Position numbers and translations under genes: made by a program | The notes under the pieces: model-generated | The model's input: only the letters and a program-made list of their open reading frames with translations | Database searches by the model: none | What the model was told of the DNA's origin: nothing | Source of the DNA: Candidatus Accumulibacter cognatus | Lineage (GTDB): Bacteria > Pseudomonadota > Gammaproteobacteria > Burkholderiales > Rhodocyclaceae | Length of the DNA: 64,000 nucleotides | Direction: 5' to 3' | Assembly: GCA_013414765.1 (NCBI GenBank) | Contig: CP058708.1 | Location: 1,111,553 to 1,175,552 of the forward strand | Part shown: piece after piece, positions 8,348 through 19,037 of the stretch | How the letters are laid out: each line of letters starts with the position of its first letter | How positions within the stretch are numbered: the first letter of the stretch is position 1

Positions 8348-10294
8348 CTAGCCATTGCCGTTATCCAGAAAGCTGCGCAACTTGTCCGAACGTGATGGGT
8401 GGCGAAGCTTCCGAAGCGCCTTGGCTTCGATCTGACGAATACGCTCACGAGTCACGTCAAATTGTTTACCGACTTCCTCAAGGGTGTGGTCGGTATTCAT
8501 TTCGATACCAAAGCGCATTCGCAACACCTTTGCCTCACGCGGAGTCAGGGTGTCCAGCACATCCTTGGTGATGAAGCGCAGGCTCGAGTAGAGGGCAGCC
8601 TCGGTCGGTGCGAGCGTCGCATGATCTTCGATGAAATCACCAAGATGTGAGTCGTCGTCGTCGCCGATCGGCGTTTCCATCGAGATCGGCTCCTTGCTAA
8701 TCTTCAGGATCTTGCGGATCTTCTCTTCCGGCATCTCCATCTTCTTGGCCAGCGTTGCCGGATCGGCTTCAAGGCCGGTTTCCTGCAGAATCTGTCGGGA
8801 AATGCGATTCATCTTGTTGATCGTCTCGATCATGTGCACCGGAATGCGGATGGTTCGTGCCTGATCGGCGATTGAGCGAGTGATCGCCTGGCGGATCCAC
8901 CAGGTTGCATAGGTCGAAAACTTGTAGCCACGTCGATATTCGAATTTGTCTACAGCCTTCATCAGACCAATGTTGCCTTCCTGGATGAGATCGAGAAATT
9001 GCAGGCCGCGATTGGTGTACTTCTTGGCAATCGAGATTACCAGTCGCAGATTAGCTTCGGTCATTTCCCGCTTGGCACGGCGCGCCTTGGCCTCACCGGT
9101 AGACATCTGCTTGTTGATGTCCTTCAACTCGCGCAACGGAATGCCAATACGGTCCTGCAGAGCCAGCAATTTCCTCTGTTCTTCCTTGATGTTCGGGGCG
9201 TTGCGTGAGAGGATCGCGCCATAGGTCTTGCCGGCCGCAGCGATCTCGGCGTCTACCCAGTCAATGTTGAGTTCATTGCCAGGGAAAACCTTGATGAAAT
9301 GCGCCCGCGGCATGCGCACCGTATCGACACAGATTCGTTGGATCTTACGTTCGCAGGTTCGCGCTTCATCGACCATCGCACGCACCGAGTCGCACAGGCG
9401 CTCAATGGTCTTAGAAGTGAAGCGAATACCCATCATCTCTTCCGAGATCTGCTGCTGGAGCTTGAGGTAGGTTTTATCCTGGGAACCTTTCCTGGGCAAG
9501 ACTCCATGCGCTTGTGCGTAGTACGATCTTATCAGTTCAAGGCGTGCAAGCCCTTCGGTCTTGAGTTTGAGCAGCGAGGCGGCAGCAGCCGCACCCTCAA
9601 CCGCCTCGCCGCCTTCCTCCTCATCTTCCTCATCGTCCTCAGCCACTTCCTCTACCAGCTCTGCCAGAGAGTTATCAATTTCAGGGTCGATCAGCCCATC
9701 GATCAATTCATCGATGCGCATTTCATCGCGTGCAATCTTGTCGGCGCAGCCGAGGATCTCGGCAATCGTTGTCGGACAGGCAGAGATCGCCTGGATCATG
9801 TGCTTGAGGCCATCTTCGATACGCTTGGCAATCTCGATTTCGCCCTCACGGGTCAACAACTCGACGGAACCCATTTCGCGCATGTACATGCGCACCGGAT
9901 CGGTCGTCCTACCGAACTCGGAGTCCACGGTCGACAGCGCTTGTTCAGCCTGCTCTTCGACATCGGCATCATCTGCGCCGGCCGCCGGAGCGGCGTCCGA
10001 CATCAGCAGCGTTTCGGCATCCGGTGCTTCATCGTAAACCTGGATGCCCATGTCGTTAAAAGTGCTGATGATGCTTTCTATCTGCTCCGCATCAACCACA
10101 TCGTCAGGCAGGTGGTCATTGATTTCGGCGTAAGTCAGAAAGCCTCGCTCCTTGCCGAGTTTGATCAGCGTCTTAAGACGCATCTTGCGCGTCTCGTCGT
10201 CAACCGGTACCGGTTGGTTCCCGACCTGCGCCAAAAGGTCTGCCGCTGCCTTGGCTTTTGCCACCTTCGTAGTCACTGCCTTTTCCCTTACCAT
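8348..10294 (-). CDS. rpoD: RNA polymerase sigma factor RpoD (sigma-70)
   Basis: About 648 residues. The primary sigma factor, directing core RNA polymerase to housekeeping promoters. Region 1.1 lies near the start ([20 protein letters not shown]), then an acidic stretch in the non-conserved region ([11 protein letters not shown]), regions 2.1-2.4 ([36 protein letters not shown]), region 3 and region 4.2 ([20 protein letters not shown]). ATG 10294 is preferred over the ATG six bases upstream because GGGA is properly spaced from it. Last gene of the rpsU-dnaG-rpoD operon. Confidence 0.97.
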   Translation of the reverse strand: MVREKAVTTKVAKAKAAADLLAQVGNQPVPVDDETRKMRLKTLIKLGKERGFLTYAEINDHLPDDVVDAEQIESIISTFNDMGIQVYDEAPDAETLLMSDAAPAAGADDADVEEQAEQALSTVDSEFGRTTDPVRMYMREMGSVELLTREGEIEIAKRIEDGLKHMIQAISACPTTIAEILGCADKIARDEMRIDELIDGLIDPEIDNSLAELVEEVAEDDEEDEEEGGEAVEGAAAAASLLKLKTEGLARLELIRSYYAQAHGVLPRKGSQDKTYLKLQQQISEEMMGIRFTSKTIERLCDSVRAMVDEARTCERKIQRICVDTVRMPRAHFIKVFPGNELNIDWVDAEIAAAGKTYGAILSRNAPNIKEEQRKLLALQDRIGIPLRELKDINKQMSTGEAKARRAKREMTEANLRLVISIAKKYTNRGLQFLDLIQEGNIGLMKAVDKFEYRRGYKFSTYATWWIRQAITRSIADQARTIRIPVHMIETINKMNRISRQILQETGLEADPATLAKKMEMPEEKIRKILKISKEPISMETPIGDDDDSHLGDFIEDHATLAPTEAALYSSLRFITKDVLDTLTPREAKVLRMRFGIEMNTDHTLEEVGKQFDVTRERIRQIEAKALRKLRHPSRSDKLRSFLDNGNG

Positions 10295-10346
10295 GCCCAT
10301 TTCCCAAATAGCGTTAGACTGGAAAAATTTTTGATTGTATCACCCC

Positions 10347-12092
10347 TCATGCTCCGGCCCCGCCCCGCCCGCTTGCCGTCAACGCCGCCAGGTATTGACG
10401 CTTTTCTTCACCCGACAGTCCGCTCACACCAAGCTTCCGAGCCTTCTCCTGCAAGCGCTTGAAGGCTCGTTTGTTCGCGCCTTCAAGCAGCTGCTGGACC
10501 GCACCCGTAAATTCAGCGTCAATCTGGTCTTCGGCAAAGGACTCTTGCATAAGTTCAGCCGCGGCTGCACGCAGAACGTCCTCGCATTCGCTGCCTCTAA
10601 GTCTTTCGATCAGTGTCGGGTAGGCCAGCCGCTGGGTGCCGGCAGCCGCAATCGTTTCACATAACAGACGTACTGCCATGGCTTCAGTCGAGTTGTCGGG
10701 AAGCAGGTCGAGTGGCAGGCATGAGGCCAGTTGCGGTTTCTGGAGCAATAGCCGCAACAATGGCCGCAACAGCGATGGTGCTTGGCGCGGAGCCCTTGCC
10801 GGCGCTGGCGGCGTCAACGATCGCAAATCGCACAGCCGCTCAACCTCGGCCTGCGAAAAGCCGCTGGCCTGTGCCAAGCGCTTGACCAATTGCAGACGCA
10901 GGAACGAGGACTGCAGACGGCCAAGCAGTGGTTTGGCATCAACGACCAGCCTTACATTGCCTTCTGCAGTGCCCAGCTCGCAGCGCGCCGACAATTCGCT
11001 GAGCAGGAAATCGGAGAGCGGTGTTGCCTGTCGGATCAACCGCTGAAAAGCCTCGCCGCCGTGTTTGCGAATAAAACTGTCGGGGTCCTCGCCATCGGGG
11101 AGAAAGACAAAGGCAATGCTTTTCTGTTCAGTCAAAGCCTCCAGACTGTTCTCCAGGGCTCGCCACGCTGCCTTTCGTCCGGCAGCATCGCCATCAAAGC
11201 AAAAAACGATGCGCTCAGCTTGCCGCAGCAGCTTCTGTACCTGCATGCCCGTGGTGGCTGTACCGAGTGTGGCAACGGCATTGCCCGTTCCATGCTGCGC
11301 AAGCGCCACGACATCCAGATAACCCTCGACGACAATCACCGTATCGTGCTCGCGAATCGCCGCGCGTGCTTGCGGCAGTCCGAATACCTCGCGGCCTTTC
11401 TCGAACAGGGGCGTCTCAGGGGAGTTCAGATATTTCGGCTCGCCCTGTCCAAGCACGCGGCCGCCGAAAGCGATCACCTCGCCCTTCTGGTTGACAATCG
11501 GAAACATCACTCGCTCGCGAAAACGGTCGTAGAGACGCCCTCGTTCATTGCTGATCACCAGGCCCGCCAGTTGCAAGTCAGGACTGCTGTAATCATCGAA
11601 AGCAGCGGCGAGGTTCTGCCATCCGTCTGGTGCATAACCAAGACCAAACCGGCGAGCGATTTCACCGCTGACCCCCCGATTCTTGAGGTAGCTGATCGCC
11701 GTTTCGGATCGTTTGAGTTGCTCGTAGTAATATTTCGCAGCCCTCGCCATCCTTTCGGCAAGCACCTGCGATTTCGGAGCTTGCGCTGGGGCGTGACTCT
11801 GTTCATCGGGAAGAGGCATGCCGGCTCGTCCAGCGAGTTCGTTGATGGCATCAACGAAGCCAAGGCCAGCATGCTCCATAAGAAAGCTGATCGCGTTGCC
11901 ATGCGCGCCGCAACCAAAGCAGTGGTAGAACTGCTTGCTCGGGCTGACCGTAAAAGAAGGCGACTTTTCACTGTGGAACGGGCAACAAGCAGCAAAGTTG
12001 GCACCCGTTTTCTTCAGCGGCAAGTAGCCGTCGATCAGGTCGACCAGGTCGATGCGATACAGCAACTCCTGAATGAAAGTGTCCGGGATCAA
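10347..12092 (-). CDS. dnaG: DNA primase
   Basis: 581 residues from a TTG at 12090-12092, starting LIPDTFIQELLYRIDLVDLI like other DnaG proteins, with AAGGGAG about 6 bases upstream. An in-frame ATG at 12131 would add 13 untypical residues and run into the upstream hairpin. DnaG makes RNA primers at the replication fork. Domains: zinc-binding CPFH...CFGCG near residues 40-65, TOPRIM core with VVEGYLDVVAL and FDGDAAGRKAAWR, and a C-terminal DnaB-binding region. It sits between rpsU and rpoD, the classical macromolecular synthesis operon. Confidence 0.96.
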   Translation of the reverse strand: MIPDTFIQELLYRIDLVDLIDGYLPLKKTGANFAACCPFHSEKSPSFTVSPSKQFYHCFGCGAHGNAISFLMEHAGLGFVDAINELAGRAGMPLPDEQSHAPAQAPKSQVLAERMARAAKYYYEQLKRSETAISYLKNRGVSGEIARRFGLGYAPDGWQNLAAAFDDYSSPDLQLAGLVISNERGRLYDRFRERVMFPIVNQKGEVIAFGGRVLGQGEPKYLNSPETPLFEKGREVFGLPQARAAIREHDTVIVVEGYLDVVALAQHGTGNAVATLGTATTGMQVQKLLRQAERIVFCFDGDAAGRKAAWRALENSLEALTEQKSIAFVFLPDGEDPDSFIRKHGGEAFQRLIRQATPLSDFLLSELSARCELGTAEGNVRLVVDAKPLLGRLQSSFLRLQLVKRLAQASGFSQAEVERLCDLRSLTPPAPARAPRQAPSLLRPLLRLLLQKPQLASCLPLDLLPDNSTEAMAVRLLCETIAAAGTQRLAYPTLIERLRGSECEDVLRAAAAELMQESFAEDQIDAEFTGAVQQLLEGANKRAFKRLQEKARKLGVSGLSGEEKRQYLAALTASGRGGAGA

Positions 12093-12129
12093 CTTGGCTC
12101 CCTTGAACAGCCACAGTTCCAGAAGCGAC

Positions 12130-12161
12130 AATAGCCGCCCGTCTGCAGACGGGCGGCTATT
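12130..12161 (-). promoter_or_regulatory. Perfect hairpin between rpsU and dnaG (operon attenuator candidate)
   Basis: Arms AATAGCCGCCCGTC and GACGGGCGGCTATT (14 bp each) flank the loop TGCA, making a perfect 32-base palindrome. In E. coli a partial terminator between rpsU and dnaG reduces dnaG-rpoD transcription relative to S21. This hairpin is in the same place but has no U-tract behind it in the transcript sense, so it may instead act as an RNA-processing or 3'-end stabilising element. Confidence 0.7.
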
Positions 12162-12181
12162 CAGGCAACGCCAATCCTGGG

Positions 12182-12394
12182 TCAGTACATCTTGGGCGGC
12201 AAGGTCTGGCTGCGCATCCGTTTGTGATGACGTTTGACCGCTGCGGCCAGCTTACGCTTACGTTCGGCGGTGGGCTTTTCGTAGAACTCGCGAGCCCTCA
12301 ACTCGGTCAGCAAACCGGTTTTCTCGACGGTTCTTTTGAAGCGGCGGATGGCAACTTCGAACGGCTCATTTTCCTTGACGCGAATAGCAGGCAT
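12182..12394 (-). CDS. rpsU: 30S ribosomal protein S21
   Basis: 70 residues, a normal S21: [20 protein letters not shown] at the start and a strongly basic C-terminus ([17 protein letters not shown]). S21 binds late on the small subunit and helps base pairing between 16S rRNA and the Shine-Dalgarno sequence. RBS GGGAAGAA lies just upstream of the ATG. First gene of rpsU-dnaG-rpoD. Confidence 0.97.
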   Translation of the reverse strand: MPAIRVKENEPFEVAIRRFKRTVEKTGLLTELRAREFYEKPTAERKRKLAAAVKRHHKRMRSQTLPPKMY

Positions 12395-12442
12395 CGATTC
12401 TTCCCAAGTTTATAAACACCACAATATAGAGTTTAGCCGCTT

Positions 12443-12471
12443 ATTATAAACGTAGTTGCCACGGAATTCCA
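12443..12471 (-). promoter_or_regulatory. Sigma-70 promoter candidate for rpsU-dnaG-rpoD
   Basis: On the minus strand TGGAAT (-35, 3 of 6 matches) is followed after 17 bases by a perfect TATAAT (-10), about 50 bases before the rpsU start. The region is AT-rich relative to its surroundings. Confidence 0.55.
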
Positions 12472-12550
12472 GGGTGCTTTTAAAGAATTACGATGTCGAT
12501 GTCCTGTTTCAGGTTAACTGCCGAAGTTCACAAATTGCGGCATGACCGGT

Positions 12551-13918
12551 TCACGAAGAGACAGCTTCCCGCACAGCGGCCGCCAGCTTCTCAGCAGCTC
12601 GGTAGACCGTCGCCGAGTCCTGGCCCTCGACCATCACGCGCAGCAGCGGTTCAGTCCCCGAAGCACGCAGTAGTACCCGCCCACGGCCATTAAGTTCATT
12701 CTCCACCTCGCGCTGCGTCGATCCGATCAGCGGGTGGTCTTTCCAGGGGAATCCCTTGCTCAACGCTACATTGATCAGTTTTTGTGGATAGAGCTTCAGG
12801 TTTCCGAGGAGTCGTTGCAGATTACCTCCTTCTTCGCGCAATACAGAAAGCACCTGCAGGGCGGAAACGATGCCATCGCCAGTGGTGTGCCGGTCAAGGC
12901 AGAGAATGTGCCCCGAATTCTCACCTCCATAAAGCCAGCCCTTCTGCCGCAGCATGTCCATCACGTATCGGTCACCAACATTGGCACGGACAAAAGGCAC
13001 CTTGAACTCGGCCAGCGCATGCTCAAGGGCGAGATTACTCATCAGCGTACCCACGACACCGGCGACGTTGCCCTGGCGCAACCGGCCCCGCACCACCGCA
13101 AACAGGAGTTGATCACCATCGTAGATATTGCCGACTGCGTCAACCATCATCACCCGGTCTGCGTCTCCGTCAAGAGCAATCCCGAGGTCGGCGCCTTGCG
13201 CAACAACAGCGTCACGCAAGGCAGCAGGTGCCGTCGCGCCGACATCCTGGTTGATGTTGAGACCATTCGGCTCGCTGCCGATGCTGGTCACCTCGGCGCC
13301 CAACTCGTGGAAGACATGCGGTGCGATGTGGTAAGCCGCGCCGTTTGCGCAATCGACCACGATTTTCAACCCCCGCAGGTCCATCTCAAACGGAAAAGTG
13401 CTCTTGCAAAACTCGATATAGCGGCCATCAGCGTCATCGATTCTCCGTGCCCGGCCAAGACCAGCCGAAGGCACACAAGTCAGCGGTTCGTCGAGCGCTG
13501 CTTCAATCTCCGACTCCATGTCGTCGGGCAACTTGGTGCCCCCTGCCGAGAAGAATTTTATTCCATTATCATAGTAGGGATTATGGGAAGCGGAAATGAC
13601 GATGCCCGCCTGCAAGCGCAGGGCCCGCGTGAGGTAAGCGATAGCAGGCGTGGGCATTGGACCAACCAGGCAGACATCGACACCGGCTGCAGAAAACCCG
13701 GCTTCCAGCGCGGCTTCCAGCATGTAGCCAGAAATACGCGTATCCTTTCCGATCAGAATCGCCGGGCGCTCTCCCGCTTTCACATGGCTGCGCGCCATGT
13801 CGCGAGCGGCGAGCACCCGTCCTGTGGCATGCCCGAGACGCATGACGAAATCCGGCGTGATCGGGATTTCCCCAACACGACCGCGCACGCCGTCAGTCCC
13901 AAAATACTTTCTTGTCAC
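12551..13918 (-). CDS. glmM: Phosphoglucosamine mutase
   Basis: 455 residues from a GTG at 13918, giving the family start [13 protein letters not shown] with GAGGGAGAG just upstream; the in-frame ATGs further up add an unrelated leader. GlmM converts glucosamine 6-phosphate to glucosamine 1-phosphate for peptidoglycan and LPS. The phosphoserine loop [15 protein letters not shown] (Ser about residue 111), metal loop DGDADR, sugar loop GGENSGH and phosphate-binding [15 protein letters not shown] are all present. It follows folP with a 108-base gap, as in many proteobacteria. Confidence 0.96.
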   Translation of the reverse strand: MTRKYFGTDGVRGRVGEIPITPDFVMRLGHATGRVLAARDMARSHVKAGERPAILIGKDTRISGYMLEAALEAGFSAAGVDVCLVGPMPTPAIAYLTRALRLQAGIVISASHNPYYDNGIKFFSAGGTKLPDDMESEIEAALDEPLTCVPSAGLGRARRIDDADGRYIEFCKSTFPFEMDLRGLKIVVDCANGAAYHIAPHVFHELGAEVTSIGSEPNGLNINQDVGATAPAALRDAVVAQGADLGIALDGDADRVMMVDAVGNIYDGDQLLFAVVRGRLRQGNVAGVVGTLMSNLALEHALAEFKVPFVRANVGDRYVMDMLRQKGWLYGGENSGHILCLDRHTTGDGIVSALQVLSVLREEGGNLQRLLGNLKLYPQKLINVALSKGFPWKDHPLIGSTQREVENELNGRGRVLLRASGTEPLLRVMVEGQDSATVYRAAEKLAAAVREAVSS

Positions 13919-14026
13919 GATTTTCTCTCCCTCTGAGCGCAGATGAGTCGACGTCTGTTGAATCATTGCTATTCTACGCAAACACTGGAGAAGCGACTGT
14001 CAAGTAAGGCACAACCACTGCACGGA

Positions 14027-14851
14027 TTATTGATTTTCCAGCGCGAGCCAGATGGCCAGGGCGTCGCGTGTCTGCGCGACGTCGTGAACACGCAACAGCC
14101 GCGCACCACGCTGCGCGGCCAGCAAAGCGGCGGCGACGCTGGCCGCCAGGCGGTCTTCGACCGTCCGCGAAGTGATGGCGCCGAGCATCGATTTGCGTGA
14201 TATGCCCGCCAGCACAGGCAGTCCGATCACCGTAAACTCAGCGAAGCGACGCAGCATTTCGAGGTTGTGGTGCAATGCCTTGCCAAAGCCAAACCCCGGA
14301 TCAAGGACCAGACGATCACTCGCTATCCCGGCAGTTCTTGCCAGATTTACACGGCTCTGAAGGAAATCCCGGACCTCGGTGACGACGTCGGTGTAGACGG
14401 GATTCTCCTGCATCGTCAATGGCTCGCCGCGCATGTGCATCAGACAGATCGCACAGTCGCTATCGGCCACCGCAGCAAGCGCGCCGGGCATGCGCAGCGC
14501 GTAGATGTCATTGATCATCGAAGCACCGTGCAGCAGTGCTGCGCGCATCACTTCAGGCTTGTAGGTATCGACGGAAATCGGCACCCCACAGCCAGTCAGG
14601 GCATCCAGCACCGGCAGCAGGCGTCCAAGTTCAACTTCGACACTCGTCGGCACTGCGCCTGGACGAGACGATTCGGCTCCGATATCGAGCATCTCCGCCC
14701 CTTCCCCGATCTGTCGGTGGGCATGCTCGATTGCCTTTGCAGTGTCGCTCGCCAAACCGTCACCGGAGAATGAATCCGCTGTCAGATTGACGATCCCCAT
14801 CACTAGTGGACGGGCTAGTGAGAGTCTATGATCCCCGCAGCGAAGCAGCAT
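14027..14851 (-). CDS. folP: Dihydropteroate synthase
   Basis: 274 residues. It condenses p-aminobenzoate with hydroxymethyldihydropterin diphosphate in folate synthesis; the target of sulfonamides. TIM-barrel signatures: MGIVNLTADSFSGDG, DIGAESSRPGA, PISVDTYKPEV, MINDIYAL, LMHMRG, LDPGFGFGK and GISRKSMLG. It lies between ftsH (73-base gap) and glmM, the conserved ftsH-folP-glmM order. Confidence 0.96.
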   Translation of the reverse strand: MLLRCGDHRLSLARPLVMGIVNLTADSFSGDGLASDTAKAIEHAHRQIGEGAEMLDIGAESSRPGAVPTSVEVELGRLLPVLDALTGCGVPISVDTYKPEVMRAALLHGASMINDIYALRMPGALAAVADSDCAICLMHMRGEPLTMQENPVYTDVVTEVRDFLQSRVNLARTAGIASDRLVLDPGFGFGKALHHNLEMLRRFAEFTVIGLPVLAGISRKSMLGAITSRTVEDRLAASVAAALLAAQRGARLLRVHDVAQTRDALAIWLALENQ

Positions 14852-14924
14852 CGGAAAAGTGGCACAAGTGTCAGATCGACCCCCTACCGCAGGCCCTGTG
14901 GCCGTGGCTTGTCACTACGCCCAC

Positions 14925-16808
14925 TCAGGCCGGTGCGGTTGCGCTGGGCGCAGCATCTGGCGCATTGTGGTCCGGCTTGTTTGACGACGACGCCTGCGGC
15001 TGCTTGGGTGGGCGTGGTGGCTTGCCTTCCATTATGTCGTTGATCTGGTCGGCGTCAATCGTTTCCAGTTCGAGCAATGCCTCAGCCATCGCCTCGACCT
15101 TGTCGCGATGCTTATCGAGCAATCGACGTGCCAATGCATACTGCTCGTCAATGATTCGGCGGATTTCCGCGTCGACCTTCTCCATCGTTGCTTCGGACAT
15201 GTTTTTGTGAGTGGTTACCGAGCGCCCAAGGAAAACTTCACCGTCGTTTTCCCCATAAACCATCGGACCAAGCGCGTCGGACATGCCGTAGCGGGTGACC
15301 ATGTCACGTGCCATTTGTGTTGCCCGTTCAAAGTCGTTCGAGGCACCAGTGGTCATCTGGTTCATGAACAGCTCTTCAGCGATGCGCCCACCGAACAGAA
15401 CGGCAATCCGACTCATCAGATAGACGCGGTCGTAAGCGTAGCGATCCTCTTCCGGAAGTTGCATGGTCAAACCGAGCGCACGACCACGAGGGATAATGGT
15501 CACCTTATGCACAGGATCGGATTTCGGCATCAGCTTGGCGACCACTGCGTGCCCGGATTCGTGAAAAGCCGTATTGCGCCTCTCGTCCTCGTTCATGACC
15601 ATGCTGCGACGCTCGGCACCCATCATGATCTTATCCTTGGCCTTTTCGAAGTCTTCCATGTCAACCAGGCGCTTGTTGCCACGTGCTGCGAACAGCGCAG
15701 CTTCGTTGACTAGGTTGGCCAGATCAGCCCCGGAAAATCCGGGTGTTCCACGGGCAATGATGTCCGCCTTGACGTCTGGGGACAGCGGCACCTTGCGCAT
15801 ATGCACCACGAGAATCTGTTCGCGCCCACGGATATCGGGAAGAGGGACGACCACCTGCCTGTCGAAACGTCCCGGGCGCATCAGAGCCGGGTCGAGCACG
15901 TCGGGACGGTTGGTGGCGGCGATCACGATGACCCCGACACTGGCCTCAAAGCCATCCATCTCGACCAGCATCTGGTTGAGCGTCTGCTCGCGTTCGTCAT
16001 TGCCGCCTCCAAGTCCAGCGCCACGCTGACGACCCACCGCATCCAGCTCATCGATGAAGATGATGCAGGGCGCATGTTTCTTGGCGTTTTCGAACATGTC
16101 GCGAACGCGCGCCGCGCCGACACCTACGAACATCTCGACAAAGTCGGAACCAGAAATCGAGAAGAAAGGCACCTTGGCCTCACCGGCAATCGCTTTGGCG
16201 AGCAAAGTCTTGCCGGTACCGGGATTGCCAACCAACAGCACGCCCTTCGGGATACGCCCACCGAGTTTCTGGAATTTCGACGGATCGCGAAGGAAATCGA
16301 CGAGTTCCGAGACCTCCTCCTTGGCCTCGTCGCAACCGGCCACATCAGCAAAGGTGATGGTATTGGTTGACTCGTCGAGCAGCCGTGCCTTGCTTTTGCC
16401 GAACGAGAACGCGCCGCCGCGTCCGCCGCCCTGCATCTGGCGCATGAAGAAAATCCACACACCGATCAAGAGCAACATCGGGAACCAGCTGACGAAGATG
16501 CTCATCAGGAACGATTGCTCTTCCTCAGGCTTGGCCTCGATCTTGACCCCATGTTTCAACAGGTCGGAAACCATCCATAGATCCGGTGGCGCGTAGCTGG
16601 TCAGTTTGCGGCCGTCAGTCGTCGTTGCCTTGAGCACACGCCCCTCGATGACCACCTTGGCGATCGTTCCCTTCCCCACTTCCTCAATGAACTGTGAATA
16701 CTCCATCGACGACTGGGTTACCTGACGATTATTGAACTGGTTGAACACTGTCATCAAAACGAGACCGATCACCAGCCAGACTGCCAGATTCTTGAACATG
16801 TTATTCAA
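14925..16808 (-). CDS. ftsH: ATP-dependent zinc metalloprotease FtsH
   Basis: 627 residues if read from the TTG at 16808 (GAGGTGA 5 bases upstream); an ATG three codons later (16799) is the alternative. FtsH is a hexameric inner-membrane AAA+ protease that removes misfolded membrane proteins and short-lived regulators. Two membrane segments (about residues 5-23 and 102-122) flank a periplasmic domain. The AAA module has Walker A GNPGTGKT near 194-201, Walker [12 protein letters not shown] and the SRH region; the zinc site is HESGH. The C-terminal tail is Pro/Lys/Ala-rich. Downstream of rlmE as usual. Confidence 0.97.
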   Translation of the reverse strand: MNNMFKNLAVWLVIGLVLMTVFNQFNNRQVTQSSMEYSQFIEEVGKGTIAKVVIEGRVLKATTTDGRKLTSYAPPDLWMVSDLLKHGVKIEAKPEEEQSFLMSIFVSWFPMLLLIGVWIFFMRQMQGGGRGGAFSFGKSKARLLDESTNTITFADVAGCDEAKEEVSELVDFLRDPSKFQKLGGRIPKGVLLVGNPGTGKTLLAKAIAGEAKVPFFSISGSDFVEMFVGVGAARVRDMFENAKKHAPCIIFIDELDAVGRQRGAGLGGGNDEREQTLNQMLVEMDGFEASVGVIVIAATNRPDVLDPALMRPGRFDRQVVVPLPDIRGREQILVVHMRKVPLSPDVKADIIARGTPGFSGADLANLVNEAALFAARGNKRLVDMEDFEKAKDKIMMGAERRSMVMNEDERRNTAFHESGHAVVAKLMPKSDPVHKVTIIPRGRALGLTMQLPEEDRYAYDRVYLMSRIAVLFGGRIAEELFMNQMTTGASNDFERATQMARDMVTRYGMSDALGPMVYGENDGEVFLGRSVTTHKNMSEATMEKVDAEIRRIIDEQYALARRLLDKHRDKVEAMAEALLELETIDADQINDIMEGKPPRPPKQPQASSSNKPDHNAPDAAPSATAPA

Positions 16809-16938
16809 TGCTTCACCTCTTCCACGTTGCCTGGTCCGGGATTTCTCGCGAAACCTTGCCATTCCTCAAGTTCACATTCATTTATACATTCTAAACTGAT
16901 TCGTGCCCACTGAAGCAAAAGCATATCGATGCACATGC

Positions 16939-17559
16939 TCACGCTTTTAAGGTCCTGCCCAGCAGATATACTTCCCGACTGCGATCGCGCGATGCGCCCG
17001 GCTTACGCACGGATACCAATTCGAAATTTTTTCGCATCTCCAACATGAAATCGGTAAAACCATCACCCTGGAAAAATTTGACCAGGAAAGCGCCGTCTGG
17101 TTTCAGCCAGTTGCGAGCAAACTCCAGAGCCAGTTCGGCGAGGTACGTGCCGCGGGCCTGGTCGCAGGCAGGGATGCCAGATATATTAGGCGACATGTCG
17201 GAAAGAATAAGCCCGACTTTCTCACCTTCCAGCAGTTTTCCGAGAACATCGAGCACTTCCTGCTCGCGGAAATCACCCTGGACAAAGGTTACACCGCGCA
17301 AAGGCACCATCTCCAGCAGATCGACGGCGATGACGTGACCTCGGCCATGCATCCTCTTCGTGGCGACCTGCGACCAGCCGCCTGGGGTCGCCCCCAGGTC
17401 AACGACCACGTCTCCAGGGTGGATAAGACGGTCCTTGTCATCAATCTCGACCAGCTTGTAGGCGGCACGCGAGCGGAAGCCTTCAGCCCTCGCCCGCTGC
17501 ACATAGGCATCGTTTACGTGCTCACGCAGCCAGGCATTGCTCGATCTACTTCGATTCAT
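16939..17559 (-). CDS. rlmE: 23S rRNA 2'-O-ribose methyltransferase RlmE (FtsJ/RrmJ)
   Basis: 206 residues. It methylates U2552 in the A-loop of 23S rRNA using SAM. Visible: RSRAAYKLVEIDDKDRLI, SAM-binding VVDLGATPGGWSQVA, DMSPNISG with the catalytic Asp, and FLVKFFQGDG with catalytic Lys; the K-D-K-E set appears complete. Divergent from yhbY with 45 bases between starts, and upstream of ftsH. Confidence 0.96.
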   Translation of the reverse strand: MNRSRSSNAWLREHVNDAYVQRARAEGFRSRAAYKLVEIDDKDRLIHPGDVVVDLGATPGGWSQVATKRMHGRGHVIAVDLLEMVPLRGVTFVQGDFREQEVLDVLGKLLEGEKVGLILSDMSPNISGIPACDQARGTYLAELALEFARNWLKPDGAFLVKFFQGDGFTDFMLEMRKNFELVSVRKPGASRDRSREVYLLGRTLKA

Positions 17560-17604
17560 TCGCCGAAAGCCGTTAAAATGGGGGCTTCAAAAAAGGTATC
17601 CTGC

Positions 17605-17958
17605 ATGCTCAACCTCAGTTCTGACGAACGCCGTGCCCTGCGTGCCCGTACGCATTCCCTGCATCCTGTGGTCTCGATCAGCCATAGAGGTCTCTGCGAG
17701 TCGGTCGTCAAGGAGATCGATGCCAGTCTCGCCAGTCACGGACTGATCAAGATCCGGGTCTATCACGATGACCGGGAAGTTCGTGAGGACTTCCTCTTGA
17801 CACTTTGTGAGCAGCTCGACGCAGCGCCAGTCCAGCATATCGGCAAACTGTTAGTGATCTGGCGTCCGACGGCGGAAAAGTCAGCCCAGGCTGCACGTTC
17901 CAGACCCGTTGATCGGCGCTCCAGCAAGCGCAGCTACCAGAGCAGTTCGGAGCGCTGA
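17605..17958 (+). CDS. yhbY: YhbY-type ribosome-associated CRM-domain RNA-binding protein
   Basis: 117 residues from ATG 17605. The CRM fold signatures are LSSDERRALRARTHSLHPVV, the GxxG-like loop region HRGLCESVVKEID and LIKIRVYHDDRE. YhbY binds precursor 50S particles and is implicated in large-subunit assembly. The C-terminus is an Arg/Ser-rich tail longer than in E. coli. It is divergent from rlmE, so a shared promoter region of 45 bases serves two ribosome-maturation genes. Confidence 0.92.
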   Translation: MLNLSSDERRALRARTHSLHPVVSISHRGLCESVVKEIDASLASHGLIKIRVYHDDREVREDFLLTLCEQLDAAPVQHIGKLLVIWRPTAEKSAQAARSRPVDRRSSKRSYQSSSER

Positions 17959-18026
17959 TCCTGCTGCAACGCGAGATCGCCGGAGAAGTGCCCTCCCGGA
18001 CAGTGCGTGTCTCGCAGCGAGTGACC

Positions 18027-18491
18027 TTATCGGCCACTACGCCCGCCACTGGTCACAAGCAGCAAGCCAAGTAAGCTTTGGACGAGGTAGAGAATACTGG
18101 AAACGCCATGCCAGGCGGCGAAGCGGTTCCGCAGCACGCTCTCCATCACTTCGCGCGGCAAGGCGTCGGCTTTGAGCTGCGCCAATAGCGGCTGTAATCC
18201 AAACAGACTGACCGCGGTGAGCACGAACATCAATAGCAGCAACCAGAAGCGCCAGCGCCGCATGACCACACTACCACTACGCAGCAACATGAACGACAAC
18301 AGGTAGATCGCACAAACCAGGCCCACCCAGCCAATCAGTTCGAAGAGCCTGCCAGCGAGCATGCCTGCCGTTTGACGGTCGCCACTCAACGCGACGAACA
18401 GCGTCGGAGCCACAACATAGCCCATCGCCCACAGGCCGCCAACCCAGAGGGTCAGCGCTACATCGTACAGAGCATCCGCAAGGCGTCGCAT
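18027..18491 (-). CDS. DUF4149 membrane protein
   Basis: 154 residues with four hydrophobic segments (about 8-35, 48-70, 80-102 and 128-150), consistent with a small inner-membrane protein. LTLWVGGLWAMGYVVAPTLF near the start and the LYLVQSLLGLLLV end are typical of the DUF4149 family found beside greA and yhbY in betaproteobacteria. Function unknown. It starts 6 bases after greA, so it belongs to the carA-carB-greA transcript, and converges on yhbY. Confidence 0.85.
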   Translation of the reverse strand: MRRLADALYDVALTLWVGGLWAMGYVVAPTLFVALSGDRQTAGMLAGRLFELIGWVGLVCAIYLLSFMLLRSGSVVMRRWRFWLLLLMFVLTAVSLFGLQPLLAQLKADALPREVMESVLRNRFAAWHGVSSILYLVQSLLGLLLVTSGGRSGR

Positions 18492-18497
18492 GGTCGC

Positions 18498-18974
18498 CTA
18501 TTCGTAGCGGACTTCGATGATTTCGTACTCGCGAACACCACCGGGAGCCTGCACCTCAGCGATGTCGCCTGCAAACTTGCCGATCAGTGCACGGGCGATC
18601 GGCGAGTTGATCGAAATCTTGCCCTCCTTGATGTCGGCCTCGTCCTCGCCAACAATCTGATAGCTGACGCCAAGGCCAGTTTCCTGATCCTCGAGATCGA
18701 GCGTTGCCCCGAAAACGCAACGCCCGTCGGCGTCGAGTAGCTTCGGGTCGATGATCTGTGCATTGGCGAGTTTGCTCTCGATTTCCTTGATGCGACCTTC
18801 GACGAATCCCTGCCGTTCCTTGGCGGCATCGTACTCGGCATTCTCCGAGAGATCACCGTGCGAACGCGCCTCTGCAATCGCTGCGATGGCGCGTGGTCGT
18901 TCGACGGTTTTCAGATTATGCAGTTCTGCGCGAAGTTTCTCGGCACCATTGACGGTCACAGGTATTTTGCTCAT
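18498..18974 (-). CDS. greA: Transcription elongation factor GreA
   Basis: 158 residues from the ATG at 18974 ([18 protein letters not shown]), the normal length; a longer frame from 19004 is not typical. GreA inserts its coiled coil into the RNA polymerase secondary channel and promotes cleavage of backtracked RNA. The acidic tip of the coiled coil, [15 protein letters not shown], carries the catalytic Asp/Glu pair; the C-terminal FKBP-like domain includes [14 protein letters not shown]. It follows carB by 63 bases. Confidence 0.96.
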   Translation of the reverse strand: MSKIPVTVNGAEKLRAELHNLKTVERPRAIAAIAEARSHGDLSENAEYDAAKERQGFVEGRIKEIESKLANAQIIDPKLLDADGRCVFGATLDLEDQETGLGVSYQIVGEDEADIKEGKISINSPIARALIGKFAGDIAEVQAPGGVREYEIIEVRYE

Positions 18975-19037
18975 CTCATTCACTGCCAAACCGCCGACTC
19001 CCACCCGATCGGTGGATTCGACGGTTCCATGGGTTAA

